From NCBI GenBank assembly GCA_963699085.1, contig CAVOTH010000004.1, forward strand, positions 744,001-808,000: a stretch of DNA of 64,000 nt. Direction: 5' to 3'. A program made the position numbers and the translations under genes. This DNA is from Bog-756 sp963699085 (GTDB lineage: Bacteria > Actinomycetota > Acidimicrobiia > Acidimicrobiales > RAAP-2). This document shows positions 8,504-19,300 of this stretch, one piece after another. Under the pieces are notes generated by a model. It made no database searches, was not told the origin of the DNA, and saw only the letters and a program-made list of their open reading frames with translations. Every line of letters begins with the position of its first letter. Positions within the stretch are counted from its first letter, which is position 1.

Positions 8504-9799
8504 ATGCGCCGTCTAGCCGTCCTCCATCATCCGATCTCCTTCTTCCCCCTCGACCTACGCGCTCAGGTGTGCGACGCAGCCGAATTGATCTGGGTGGTCG
8601 ATTCCCGATTGGTCTCCGAAGAGATCCTCCAACTTCTCCGACGCCTTGGCCAGGTGGTCGACACCTCGGGGCGATCACTGGAGGCGACCGCCCAGTCTCT
8701 GTCCGAACTCAAGGTCGAGGGAGTCGTGTCCTTCGTCGACGACTACATCGAGGACGCCGCCCACCTGGCCGCGCTCCTCGGTTTCCGCTATCACACGCCC
8801 GAAGTGGCCCGGACACTGGTCAACAAACAACGGCAACGAGCGGTGTTGGCCGCTGCCGGGATCGCCGGACCCGCCTTCTGGCCGGCGCCCGGTGACCTCG
8901 ACCAGCGCGCCGCCGCCGAGCTGGCCGCCCGGGTCACCTATCCCGCGGTGGTGAAGCCGGCCCTGGGTAGTGGCAGCCGGTTCATCTGCCTGGTGCGGTC
9001 CCCGGGTGAACTCTGTGCGGTCCTGGCCGACGGCCCCGATCACGGGTTCCTGATCGAGGAGTACCTGGAGGACCAGGCTGACCACGACCCCTGGTACGCC
9101 AGCTACCTCTCGGTCGAGAGCGTGGTCAGCGGGGGCCGGATCGGCCACGTCGCGCTCACCGGTCGGTTCCCACTGGCCGAGCCCTTCCGGGAATCGGGAA
9201 ACTTCATCCCGGCGCTGTGTGACGCCGAACAGGTTCCGGAGCTGCTCTCGATGGTCGACGACACCCTGCGGGCACTGCAGGTCACCGACTCTCTCACCCA
9301 CACGGAGATCAAACTCACCCCGGACGGTCCCCGACTGATCGAGGTGAACGGTCGTCTGGGGGGTCGGCCGCCGTTCGTCCTCGCCAATGTTTCGGACACC
9401 AACCTGTTCCGGATGGCCTGCGCGGTGGCGCTGGGGGAGCCGGTGGAGATCGAGGGTCTGGCCCGCACCGAAGGCGTCGGGTTCTGGCTCATGCTGCACG
9501 CCCCGATGCAGGCCCGGCGCCTGAATTCCGTGACAGGTTGCGACGAAGTCCGCAACTTCGACGGGGTCAGTGACGTCCGGGTCAGCCGTCAGTCCGGTGA
9601 GGCCCTGGACTGGCGTGAGGGCACCGATGGAAAGGTCGTCACCATAGAAGGAGCAGTGGACGACCACGACCAGCTGCGCCAGACGGTGGCGACGATCCGG
9701 GCAGCCGTTACCATCACCACCGACGGGCCCGACCAGGACGAACCGGTCCGGGCGGACCCGACGATCGGCCAGGTGCTGGAACTTCCCTCGGCGTTGTAG
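8504..9799 (+). CDS. ATP-grasp domain protein
   Basis: The 431-residue protein starts at ATG 8504 with an SD-like GGGGGA at 8491-8496. The N-terminus is an alpha/beta pre-ATP-grasp domain (RLAVLHHPISFFPLDLRAQ). TPEVARTLVNKQRQRAVLA, YPAVVKPALGSGSRFI (ATP-binding strand and Gly-rich loop) and FLIEEYLE follow. The metal-binding end is THTEIKLTPDGPRLIEVNGRLGG, with the usual Glu...Asn pair. ATP-grasp enzymes join a carboxylate to an amine or thiol through an acyl phosphate; the substrates are unknown. The next gene (acyl-CoA-dehydrogenase-like) begins 52 bp downstream on the same strand, so a small biosynthetic operon is possible. Confidence 0.82.
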   Translation: MRRLAVLHHPISFFPLDLRAQVCDAAELIWVVDSRLVSEEILQLLRRLGQVVDTSGRSLEATAQSLSELKVEGVVSFVDDYIEDAAHLAALLGFRYHTPEVARTLVNKQRQRAVLAAAGIAGPAFWPAPGDLDQRAAAELAARVTYPAVVKPALGSGSRFICLVRSPGELCAVLADGPDHGFLIEEYLEDQADHDPWYASYLSVESVVSGGRIGHVALTGRFPLAEPFRESGNFIPALCDAEQVPELLSMVDDTLRALQVTDSLTHTEIKLTPDGPRLIEVNGRLGGRPPFVLANVSDTNLFRMACAVALGEPVEIEGLARTEGVGFWLMLHAPMQARRLNSVTGCDEVRNFDGVSDVRVSRQSGEALDWREGTDGKVVTIEGAVDDHDQLRQTVATIRAAVTITTDGPDQDEPVRADPTIGQVLELPSAL

Positions 9800-9851
9800 T
9801 GGGGGGAATGGGCAGCGGGCCGATATCCGGCCGGAAGTAGTAGGAGTCAGC

Positions 9852-11000
9852 GTGGACATCAGGACGGAAAGTGAGCGCATCGGCCGCGAGTTCGCCGGCC
9901 AATGGGCCGACGACGTCGACCGTGCCGCCCGGTTCCCCACCGAGGCCGTCGACGAGATCCGCCGGTCCGGCCTGCTGGCCACCCTGGTGCCCGAGGAGGA
10001 CGGCGGATCAGGGGCCTCCCTGGGTGAGACATCGGCGTCGGTATCGGCCATCGCTGCACACTGTGGGTCGAGCGGGATGATCCTGGCCATGCACCACCTT
10101 CAGGTGGCGGCTATCGTCCGCCACGGGACCCAGGAGATGCACGATCTCCTCTACCCCCGTCTGGTCGCCGGGGACCTGCTCCTGGCCAACGCCAACAGCG
10201 AGGTGGGGCTGGCGGGCGAGCGGCGGGTCAGCAACTGCGCACTGGAGCCCGTAGGTGGTGGTTACCACCTCGACAAGCACGCCACCACTGTCTCCTACGG
10301 CGAACAGGCGGATGGCGTACTGGCCACGGCCCGGCGGACGCCCACCAGCCCGGGACACGAACAGGTCATGGCGGTGTGCCTGCCCCCAGGACTCACCCTC
10401 ACCCCGGAAGGTGGGTGGGACACCCTGGGTCTGCGAGGAACGTGCAGCGTTCCGGCCCACCTGGTGGCCGATGTCCCGGTCGAGATGGTCCTCGACGACT
10501 ATCAGACCGTATTCATCGCCACCGGCCTGGCCTTCAGCGCGGTACTGCTCAGCTCGGTGTGGCTCGGGCTGGCGGAGGGGGCGGCACGGCGGGCACATGC
10601 CGCCGTCCGGGCCAAAGCCCGCGGCAGTCGGACCTCCGAATCGGGGGGCGCGCCACCACTGGCCGCGGTGCGCCTGGCCGAGTTGGGGGTACGACTGCAC
10701 CAGATGCGGGCCGTGATCGCCGGAGGTGCCGATCACTTCGAGCGTATGAAGGACACCGAGGAGATCGGCACCCTCAGATTCTCGGCGTACATGGACAACA
10801 TCAAGCTCTCGTCCAGCACCCTGGTGCTGGACGTACTCGAGCGGGCCATGGGGATCTGCGGCCTCGAGGGTTACAAGAACAGCACCCAGACCAGCCTGGC
10901 CCGCATGTTGCGCGACGCCAATGCCGCGCCGCTCATGGTCAACAACGACCGGACCCTGCAGGCCTCGGCCCATACGCTCCTGATCCGCAAGGAGCTATAG
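9852..11000 (+). CDS. Acyl-CoA dehydrogenase family flavoprotein, atypical active site
   Basis: The 382-residue protein (GTG start) has the order of an acyl-CoA dehydrogenase: an N-terminal helical domain with RSGLLATLVPEEDGG, SSGMILAMHHLQV, a middle beta domain (GGGYHLDKHATTVSYG, GWDTLGLRGTCS) and a C-terminal helical bundle. Near the C-terminus the usual YEGT segment, whose Glu is the catalytic base in the short/medium-chain enzymes, aligns by eye with LMVNNDRT, so Asn replaces Glu. The protein may still bind FAD or FMN but may not be a standard dehydrogenase; related flavin monooxygenases also lack this Glu. It follows the ATP-grasp gene and precedes the Nudix gene by 10 bp. Confidence 0.8.
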   Translation: MDIRTESERIGREFAGQWADDVDRAARFPTEAVDEIRRSGLLATLVPEEDGGSGASLGETSASVSAIAAHCGSSGMILAMHHLQVAAIVRHGTQEMHDLLYPRLVAGDLLLANANSEVGLAGERRVSNCALEPVGGGYHLDKHATTVSYGEQADGVLATARRTPTSPGHEQVMAVCLPPGLTLTPEGGWDTLGLRGTCSVPAHLVADVPVEMVLDDYQTVFIATGLAFSAVLLSSVWLGLAEGAARRAHAAVRAKARGSRTSESGGAPPLAAVRLAELGVRLHQMRAVIAGGADHFERMKDTEEIGTLRFSAYMDNIKLSSSTLVLDVLERAMGICGLEGYKNSTQTSLARMLRDANAAPLMVNNDRTLQASAHTLLIRKEL

Positions 11001-11010
11001 ATTTCGATGG

Positions 11011-11490
11011 GTGGGGAGCGCTCCGTACATACACCGGCTCCGGTCGCAGGTGGGGCACGAACTCCTGGTACTTCCCGGTGCTGCGGTACTGCCGCGGGAT
11101 GATCTCGGCAGGATCCTCCTGGTTCGAATCATCGATACCGGGCAGTGGGCCGCCATCGGCGGAGCCGTCGAACCGGACGAGTCACCACAGCAGTCGGCCG
11201 TGAGGGAAGGACGGGAGGAGGCCGGTGTCGAGCTTCGACTCGGCCGGATCCTCGCCGTACTCGGCGGCCCAGAGTTTCGCATCACCTATCCGAACGGGGA
11301 TCAGACGTCGTATGTCTCGACCGTATTCGACGCCACAGTCGTCGGTGGGTCCCCGAGGCCCGACGGCGAGGAGACGTCGGAGGTCGGCTGGTGGGATCCC
11401 CACAACCTGCCCGTGGACGAGATGAGCACCTTCACCCGGGCGCTCCTGGAAGGCGCCCTGCCACCACGACCGGTTGACCGGCCACGTTGA
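11011..11490 (+). CDS. Nudix hydrolase
   Basis: The 159-residue protein has a complete Nudix box: G-x5-E-x7-RE-x2-EE-x-G, seen as GAVEPDES, then AVREGREEAGVE, near residues 51-72. The preceding strand is VLPRDDLGRILLVR and the following ones are ILAVLGGPEFRITY and EVGWWDPHNLP, as in ADP-ribose/8-oxo-dGTP type enzymes. It hydrolyses a nucleoside diphosphate linked to another group; the substrate is not identifiable. The GTG start at 11011 is the first in frame and lies 10 bp after the preceding stop, so it is probably cotranscribed with the acyl-CoA-dehydrogenase-like gene. Confidence 0.85.
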   Translation: MGSAPYIHRLRSQVGHELLVLPGAAVLPRDDLGRILLVRIIDTGQWAAIGGAVEPDESPQQSAVREGREEAGVELRLGRILAVLGGPEFRITYPNGDQTSYVSTVFDATVVGGSPRPDGEETSEVGWWDPHNLPVDEMSTFTRALLEGALPPRPVDRPR

Positions 11491-11661
11491 TCGCCTGAGC
11501 TGCACTCGGCTCCCCTCGACGGCCGGGCACATCGGTAGTCCCAGCCCTGAACACCGAGCCGTTCAGAAATCTGGAAACTTTTGCTCAAGGTCCCGGCCGG
11601 ACGTGCCGATAGTCCACGAGCAACACATACAAGTAGCCATAGTCCACTTGTGAGTGCGAAT

Positions 11662-11691
11662 CGCCCCCGCCCACTGCCCCGGTTGGGGGCG
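11662..11691. terminator. Inverted repeat, possible terminator after the Nudix gene
   Basis: CGCCCCC at 11662-11668 pairs perfectly with GGGGGCG at 11685-11691 around a 16-nt loop. It sits in the 324-bp space between the Nudix gene and the PQQ-propeller gene and is followed by CTTTCG, with no long T run. It could end the ATP-grasp/flavoprotein/Nudix transcript or be a leader structure of the next gene. The rest of this space shows no gene; two copies of ATAGTCCAC (one reading GATAGTCCACG) lie between about 11610 and 11650. Confidence 0.35.
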
Positions 11692-11814
11692 CTTTCGCGT
11701 CATCGTCGACTTCTGGCCGCGGATCCACTCCCCCTCCGGCTACGGCCAGACAGCCTCGCCGTGTTAACAATGCCGGGCGGGTAACGCGCTCGGACGGCGG
11801 CAGGAGGAGATCAC

Positions 11815-13299
11815 GTGAACTGGACCACGGTAAGGCGACATGTGCGGGGAAAGGTCCCGCTTGGTCTCAGTGGCATCGTCCTGTTCATCTGCGCGACGGT
11901 GCCCCCAGCATCGCCAGCCTCGGCCAGCACGTATGTGAACTGGCCCACCTACCTCAACGGTCCGAACCACAACTCGTACCTGGCGGCGGCGACAACCATC
12001 ACCCCATCGAACGCCTCCACGCTGGCATCGGCCTGGAACTTCACGCCTGGCCCCCCACCGGTGGCGGCCCTCGGCTACCAGCTCAACGCCAGCCCCAGCG
12101 TGTACGACGGTGTGATCTACATCGGAGCCAACTCCGGCATGTTCTATGCGCTCGACGAGGCCACCGGCGCGGTCCTCTGGCAGACGAATCTCGGTTACGT
12201 GGTTTCCACGGGCACGTGTGGAACCCGGGGGATCACGGCCACGGCGACAGTTGCCCCTGATCCCAAGACAGGAACGCTCACCGTCTACGTGTCCGGTGGG
12301 GATGGCTACCTCTACGCCCTCGATGCGACGACCGGAGCAGTGATTTGGAAGTCACTCATCGGCCTGCAGGTCGGCACCACGCCCAACTACTACGACTGGT
12401 CGACCCCGACCGTGGCCAACGGCCACATCTATGTGGGGATCGCCGGTCAGTGCACCGATCACGTACAAGGCGGTCTCCTCGCGTTCAACCAGTCCACCGG
12501 CAAGCAGGTCGCCTCGTACTACACCGTGCCCGCCGGCATGTTGGGCGGGAGCATCTGGTCGAGCCCGGCGGTCGCTTCCGACGGCGACATCTTCGTCGGC
12601 ACCGGCAATGTCATTGCACCCACCCCGCCCAACGAGGGGACATCTGAGTCGATCATCGAACTGAACGGCAAGACACTGGCCCAGATCGGCGTCTGGCAGC
12701 TCCCGTTGGCCGACCAGCCGAGCACGGATGACGACTTCGGTGCATCCGTCAGTCTGTTCAGCGCCAAGCTGCCCGGGACCACCACCAAGACTCCCCTGCT
12801 CGGTGCGTGCAACAAGAACGGGGTCTACTACACCCTGCGTCAGGGGAACTTGGCCGCGGGTCCGGTATGGCAGACCAGGGTCGCAGACGTCAACAAGGGC
12901 AACAGCGGGATGTCGCCCGCATGCCTGTCCTCGACGGCGGTGCTGGGCAACCATCTCATCGTGGGAGGAACCGCCACCACCATCGGAGGTGTCCACTACG
13001 GAGGCTCGGTCAAGGAGCTCAATGCGGGAACAGGCAAGGTCCTGTGGGCCACCGGGCTCCCACAGCAAGTCCTCGGGACGCCTGCATTGGACGGCGCCGG
13101 GGTCCTGTCGGTCGGCACGATCGGATACAGCTCGGGAGCCACCAACGCCGACTATTTACTCGATGCCTCGACGGGAACGATCCTGACGACGCTGAACAAC
13201 GGAGATAGTCAGCAGTTCGCCCAGTCCGTTTATGCCGACGGGTATCTCTTCGCCGCCACCGATACCGCAGGACTCACCGCCTACTGGTTGCCCGGCTGA
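11815..13299 (+). CDS. Secreted PQQ-type beta-propeller protein
   Basis: The 494-residue protein starts at GTG 11815 behind a strong SD (AGGAGGAG at about 11802). It has a Sec signal peptide: basic residues, then LGLSGIVLFICATVPP and a likely cut after SASA. The mature part contains PQQ-propeller blade repeats such as VYDGVIYIGANSGMFYALDEATG, with GAVLWQT; GYLYALDATTGAVIWKS; GGLLAFNQSTGKQV; and VKELNAGTGKVLWAT. No calcium/PQQ catalytic motif stands out, so it may be a structural or binding propeller rather than a dehydrogenase. Only 22 bp separate its stop from the stop of the giant IPT gene on the other strand. Confidence 0.82.
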   Translation: MNWTTVRRHVRGKVPLGLSGIVLFICATVPPASPASASTYVNWPTYLNGPNHNSYLAAATTITPSNASTLASAWNFTPGPPPVAALGYQLNASPSVYDGVIYIGANSGMFYALDEATGAVLWQTNLGYVVSTGTCGTRGITATATVAPDPKTGTLTVYVSGGDGYLYALDATTGAVIWKSLIGLQVGTTPNYYDWSTPTVANGHIYVGIAGQCTDHVQGGLLAFNQSTGKQVASYYTVPAGMLGGSIWSSPAVASDGDIFVGTGNVIAPTPPNEGTSESIIELNGKTLAQIGVWQLPLADQPSTDDDFGASVSLFSAKLPGTTTKTPLLGACNKNGVYYTLRQGNLAAGPVWQTRVADVNKGNSGMSPACLSSTAVLGNHLIVGGTATTIGGVHYGGSVKELNAGTGKVLWATGLPQQVLGTPALDGAGVLSVGTIGYSSGATNADYLLDASTGTILTTLNNGDSQQFAQSVYADGYLFAATDTAGLTAYWLPG

Positions 13300-13307
13300 C
13301 GGGCTAC

Positions 13308-13321
13308 GCGCCCAGAGGCGC
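13308..13321. terminator. Short hairpin between convergent genes
   Basis: GCGCC (13308-13312) and GGCGC (13317-13321) flank a CAGA loop in the 22-bp space where the PQQ-propeller and IPT genes converge. The stem is only 5 bp and there is no T tract, so a shared terminator is possible but unproven. Confidence 0.25.
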
Positions 13322-16300
13322 CTACGAGTACGTGAATTGGTCCGCGCTGACCACCGGGCTGGTGCCGGCGGTGTTGGTGACGGTGATGTCGACGGTTCCC
13401 GTGCCGGCCGGTGCGGTCACTTCCAGGTAGGTGCCGCCCGGGTCGACGTAGGTCACGGTGCCTGCCACCGTCCCGAAGTCCACGGCGGAGACGTCGTACA
13501 TGTTGGAGCCCTCGACCTCCACGCTGGTGCCGGATCCGCCGGAACTCGGGTAGATGCCGGACACGGCCGGCGCCACCAGGTCGAACGTGAACTCGTCGGC
13601 CGTCGAGGTGGCGCTGGTGCCGCCGGCGGTCACCACCGTCACGTCGACCTCACCGGGCCCTGCGGACGGAGACGGCACGGTGATGGAAGTGGCCGTGTCA
13701 GCGGTGAACTCGTAGCTCTCGACCTCGGTCGAACCGAAGTCGACCGCGGTGGCATTGGCCAGATTGGTCCCGGTGATCTTGACCGCGGTACCTCCGGTGG
13801 TCGGGCCGGTGGCTGGGCTCACCTTGGTCACGGTCGGGGCGGCCACATAGGTGTAGTCGTCGGCCGCGGATGTGGTGCTGGTGCCCGCCGAGTCCGCGGC
13901 CGTCACGTTGACCGTTCCGGTCGAGCCGGCCGGCGCGGTCACGTAGACGGCGGTGCCGTCGCCGCTGTAGTCGGTGATGGTGGCCGCAGTGCTCCCGAAG
14001 TCGACCGCCGTCAGCGCGAAGAGACCCGTGCCCTCGACGGTGACATCCTGTCCGGCAGTCGTCGGACCGGAGCTGGGGCTGATCCCGGTGATCGTCGGCA
14101 CGACCGCCTTGTAGGTGAACTCCTCGGAGGTCGACGCCGTGCTCGACACCCCGCTGATCGACGCGGTGATCTCCACCGAGCCGGGGGCCTGGGGAGGAGA
14201 CGCCACAGTGATGGCCGTAGCCGACTGGGAGCTGAACTCGTAGGAGTAGACGGCATCGGTGCCGAAGTAGACCGTGTCCACGGACCCGAGTCCCGTTCCG
14301 GTCAGGGTGACGCTGGTGCCTCCGGAATCGGGCCCACTCGACGGGCTCACCTTGGTGATGGTCGGCGGTGTGATGTACGTGAATTGGTCCGCGCTGACCA
14401 CCGGGCTGGTGCCGGCGGTGTTGGTGACGGTGATGTCGACGGTTCCCGTGCCGGCCGGTGCGGTCACTTCCAGGTAGGTGCCGCCCGGGTCGACGTAGGT
14501 CACGGTGCCTGCCACCGTCCCGAAGTCCACGGCGGAGACGTCGTACATGTTGGAGCCCTCGACCTCCACGCTGGTGCCGGATCCACCGGAACTCGGGTAG
14601 ATGCCGGACACGGCCGGCGCCACCAGGTCGAACGTGAACTCGTCGGCCGTCGAGGTGGCGCTGGTGCCGCCGGCGGTCACCACCGTCACGTCGACCTCAC
14701 CGGGCCCTGCGGACGGAGACGGCACGGTGATGGAAGTGGCCGTGTCAGCGGTGAACTCGTAGCTCTCGACCTCGGTCGAACCGAAGTCGACCGCGGTGGC
14801 ATTGGCCAGATTGGTCCCGGTGATCTTGACCGCGGTACCTCCGGTGGTCGGGCCGGTGGCTGGGCTCACCTTGGTCACGGTCGGGGCGGCCACATAGGTG
14901 TAGTCGTCGGCCGCGGATGTGGTGCTGGTGCCCGCCGAGTCCGCGGCCGTCACGTTGACCGTTCCGGTCGAGCCGGCCGGCGCGGTCACGTAGACGGCGG
15001 TGCCGTCGCCGCTGTAGTCGGTGATGGTGGCCGCAGTGCTCCCGAAGTCGACCGCCGTCAGCGCGAAGAGACCCGTGCCCTCGACGGTGACATCCTGTCC
15101 GGCAGTCGTCGGACCGGAGCTGGGGCTGATCCCGGTGATCGTCGGCACGACCGCCTTGTAGGTGAACTCCTCGGAGGTCGACGCCGTGCTCGACACCCCG
15201 CTGATCGACGCGGTGATCTCCACCGAGCCGGGGGCCTGGGGAGGAGACGCCACAGTGATGGCCGTAGCCGACTGGGAGCTGAACTCGTAGGAGTAGACGG
15301 CATCGGTGCCGAAGTAGACCGTGTCCACGGACCCGAGTCCCGTTCCGGTCAGGGTGACGCTGGTGCCTCCGGAATCGGGCCCACTCGACGGGCTCACCTT
15401 GGTGATGGTCGGCGGTGTGATGTACGTGAATTGGTCCGCGGATGACTGGGTCGAACTCCCATGGCTGGTGAGGATGGTGATGTCCACCGCCCCGGCGGCG
15501 TGTGCCGGGGCCACGACCGCCACGTCATCGGGAGAGAGGTAGGTGACGGTGGCCATCGTCGTGCCGAACTCGACCCCGGTCAGCCCGTAGAATTGCGCCC
15601 CTTCGATGGACACGGAGGTTCCCCCGGCGGTCGATCCTTCCGTCGCGTAGATGTAGCTCACCGTCGGAGTGCCGGGCGTGTATGTGAACTTGTCAGCCGC
15701 TACCGGCGCACTGGTGCCGGTCGGGGTGGTGACGATCACGTCCACCACGAATGGGCCTTGTGCCGGTGACTCAGCCGTGATCTCGGTGGCTGAGACCACC
15801 GTGACCACGGATGCCCCCACCGATCCGAACTGGACTGAGGTAGCCCCGGTCAAATTGGTTCCGGTGATGGTCACCTGGGTGCCGCCCTCTGTGGACCCGG
15901 TAGCCGGACTGATGCCGGTCACGGTGGGAACCGTGGCTGACGCCTTTCCGTAGGTGAATTCGTCCTCGGCGACAGCCGTGCTGGTGCCCCCGGGCGTCGT
16001 CACCAGAATGTCCTGGACCGACGCCGCCTGGGCCGGGGACTTGACGGTCAACTCACCGTCATCCTGCACGGCGAAGGTGCTGGCGGCCACATTCCCGAAC
16101 GCCACTTTGGTGGCTCCCGTGAAACCGGACCCGTAGACCGTGACCGAGGTCCCACCGGACACCGTCCCGAAGGAGGGCGAAATACCGGACACCACGGGCG
16201 TCGGTACCGCATAGGTGAAGTCGTCTGCTGCCACCTTCGCACTGCTCCCACCGGCAGTGGTGACGACTACGTTGACCACTCCCGCGGATCCGACCGGGGA

Positions 16301-19300
16301 GTAGGCGACCATCGACGTATCCGACCAGACGGTGAAGGACGAGGCCGCTGTACTGCCGAAGGCGACCGCAGTGGTCCCGGTGAATCCGGTCCCGGTGATG
16401 GACACCTCGGTGCCCCCCGTGGTCGGTCCTATGGACGGATCCACCGCGGTGACGGTAGGGCGGGGCGCCTTGTAGGTGAACCTGTCGGCGGAATTGGTGG
16501 CGCTGGTGCCGTTCGGTCCAGTGACGACGATGTCGACCACCCCCCCCGGCTGGGCCGGAGCCTCGGCAGTCATCGTGGTGGGCGAGGTGGCCTCGCCATT
16601 GACCACCATGGTCCCGAACTCCACGTCATAGGAGGAGCTGGTGGAGAACCCGGTGCCGGTGATGGTGACCGTGGTACCGCCGACTGTCGGTCCGGAGTCG
16701 GGGTTGACGGCCGTGACGGTTGGGGCGGCGGAGTACGTGTACTCGTCGGCACCGCTAATGGCGGACGTGCCTCCCGATGTCGTGACGACGATGTTCACCA
16801 CCCCGGCTGATTCGGCCGGTGCCACCACCTCCACCAACCCGCTGCCATGGGTGAGGATCGTCGCCGGTACCGAACCGAAGTTCACAGTCGTGACACCGGA
16901 GAGATCAGCGCCCCATATGGAGACGTCGTTCCCTCCGGTCAGCGGACCGATTGACGGGTTTACCTCAGAGATCGACGGAGCTGCCTCTACTGCGGTGTAG
17001 GTGAAACTGTCGGCGGCAACAGCCGGACTGGTCCCCCCAGCCGTTGTCACCTGGATGTCGTAAGTCCCGGTCGCCGACTGCCCCGGGGTGGTGAGGGTCA
17101 GGCTCGTGGCCGAATTGGAGTCAATGGTGGCCCAGGAGCCGCCGACTGTGGCACTCACGGCATTCGCCAGATTGGTGCCGGTTACCGTCACGGCGGTGCC
17201 GCCCGTCACGGGCCCGGAACTCGGGCTCACGCTGGTCACGACCGGTGCGGCTAGGTACGTGTACGAACTGGCGGCGACCGCGGCACTGGTTCCGTTGGGG
17301 GTGGTGACACTCACGTTCTGGGTGCCGGCGGACCCGGGAGGAGCCACCGCATCCACTTCCCATCCCCCGTTCCCGAGGTCGGGCACCAACTGGAAGACCG
17401 GGGCCGAGACCGTTCCGAAGTGCACGGCTGTCGTACCGGCCAGGTTCAGACCGTTGATGATGACCAGGGTATTCCCACCCGTTGGACCGCTGGATGGGGT
17501 GATGGCCGTCACGGCCGGAGTGCTGCCGGTATAGGAGAAGTGGTCGGAGGCAATCGACGCACTCGTCCCCTGAGGGCCGCTGACCGAGATGTCGACGACC
17601 CCTGTTCCCTCGGCCGGGGAAAGCGCAGTGATCGAGGTGGCGGAGTTCACTTCGAAGCTGGCCGCGACGAAGGCACCGAACATCACCTGGTTGACAGACT
17701 GGAATCCGGTCCCGGTGATGGTCACCACTGTTCCGCCGCTGGTCGATCCACTGGATGGACTGACTGCGGTGATGGTTGGTGCCGCCACCTTCGAGAAGGT
17801 GAACTGGTCGGAGGGCGTCACCTCGCTGGTGCCGACTGTATTACCGACCGTCACGTCGGTGGCACCGGCAGCATGGGCCGGCGAAACCGCCTCGGTGATC
17901 GTCCCACCCTCCTCAGGTAGGTACACAGCCGCCTTCGTACTGCCGAAACTCACTCCGGTGACTCCGAAGAGCCCGGACCCTTCGATCTCGACCAACGTCC
18001 CACCCGATGTGCTTCCGGAGTTCGGCTCCACGGCATGGACCGATGGCGCCACACCTTTGAACGTGAACTGGTCGGCGCTGGTGATGGCGCTGCTGGTTCC
18101 CTCGTAGTAGTTGCCTACGGTGATGTTGACTTTGCCGGCAGGAGCAGACGGCGCCAGCACCTCGATGCTGGTGGCGGACTCACTCTCGACCGTTCCGTCC
18201 GAACCGCCGAATGACACGTCTGTGCCGTATGACCCGAAGGTGTCGAGGTTGGTGCCGGTGATCTTGACCACGGTCCCACCGGTCTCGGGACCACTGGACG
18301 GGCTCACTGCGGTGATGGTCGGTGATCCGGTCGGTACGGAGGTGTAGGTGAATCGGTCGGTCGATGTCACGGCGCTGGTTCCGACCGGATTGGTGACCGT
18401 GACGTCGACCGTCCCGGTTCCGGCCGGTACGACCGCGTAAAGGTAGCTGTCGCTCACCGGCTGGAAGGACGTTGCCGGTACCGACCCGAACAGCACCTGG
18501 GATGCAGTCGTGAAGCCGGTCCCCACCACGTCGACCGTCGTTCCCGCCGGCCCGGATGCCGAATACACCTCGGTGACGGTCGGTGCCGAGGCCGCCGTAT
18601 AGGCGTACTGGTCACTCGATGAGAGTGGGCTCGTCCCGACCGGCGACACCACCCGGATAGCCACAGTGCTCCCACCTGCGCCGGCCGGTACCTGCACCGA
18701 CATCTGGGAGGAACTGAGAACTGCAAGGGGATCGACGCTGCTGGTCGACTCGTAGGGCGAGTCGCCGCTGCCGAACTGGACCGTACAAACGTCGTTGCCA
18801 CCCTGCATGCACGACGAAAAGCCGCTGCCGGTGATGATGATCGTGTTCCCACCGGCTGGCGGCCCCGTCGTCGCCGACAGGCCGGTCACGGTCGGAGCGG
18901 CGAGATAGGTGTACTCGTCGGCCAAGGTGGCGGGGCTGCCGCCGCTAGGACCGGTGACTGTGAGAGACACTGTTCCTGCTGATCCAGGGGGAGCCGTCGT
19001 GGAGATCTCCGTCGCCGACTCCGCGGTGAAGTGGACAGGAGTCGTGCCGAATTCAACCTCGGTGGCGCCGATGAAGCCGAAGCCGCTGATCACTACCTCA
19101 CCGCCCCCGGCCACCGAGCCGCTCGATGGGGAGAGCCCGGTGATCACCGGAGCCGATTCCGTATACGCGTAGTGGTCGGAGGAACTGGTGGCGCTGGTAC
19201 CGCCGCCCGTGACCACGGTCACGTCGACAGTACCGACGGACCCCGCCGGGACCTCGACAGTGAGGGAGTTCGTTGTGTTGACCTCGATGGACCCGTAGTC

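Noticed and set aside
8675..10090. 471-codon minus-strand frame opposite the ATP-grasp gene
   Set aside because: It crosses two plus-strand genes with clear family motifs and has no recognisable domain of its own.
13232..15445. Long open frame (737 codons) on the plus strand opposite the IPT gene
   Set aside because: It is the mirror of the duplicated IPT domains. Its product is Gly/Arg/His-rich and repeats because the DNA repeats. The minus frame has clear domains.
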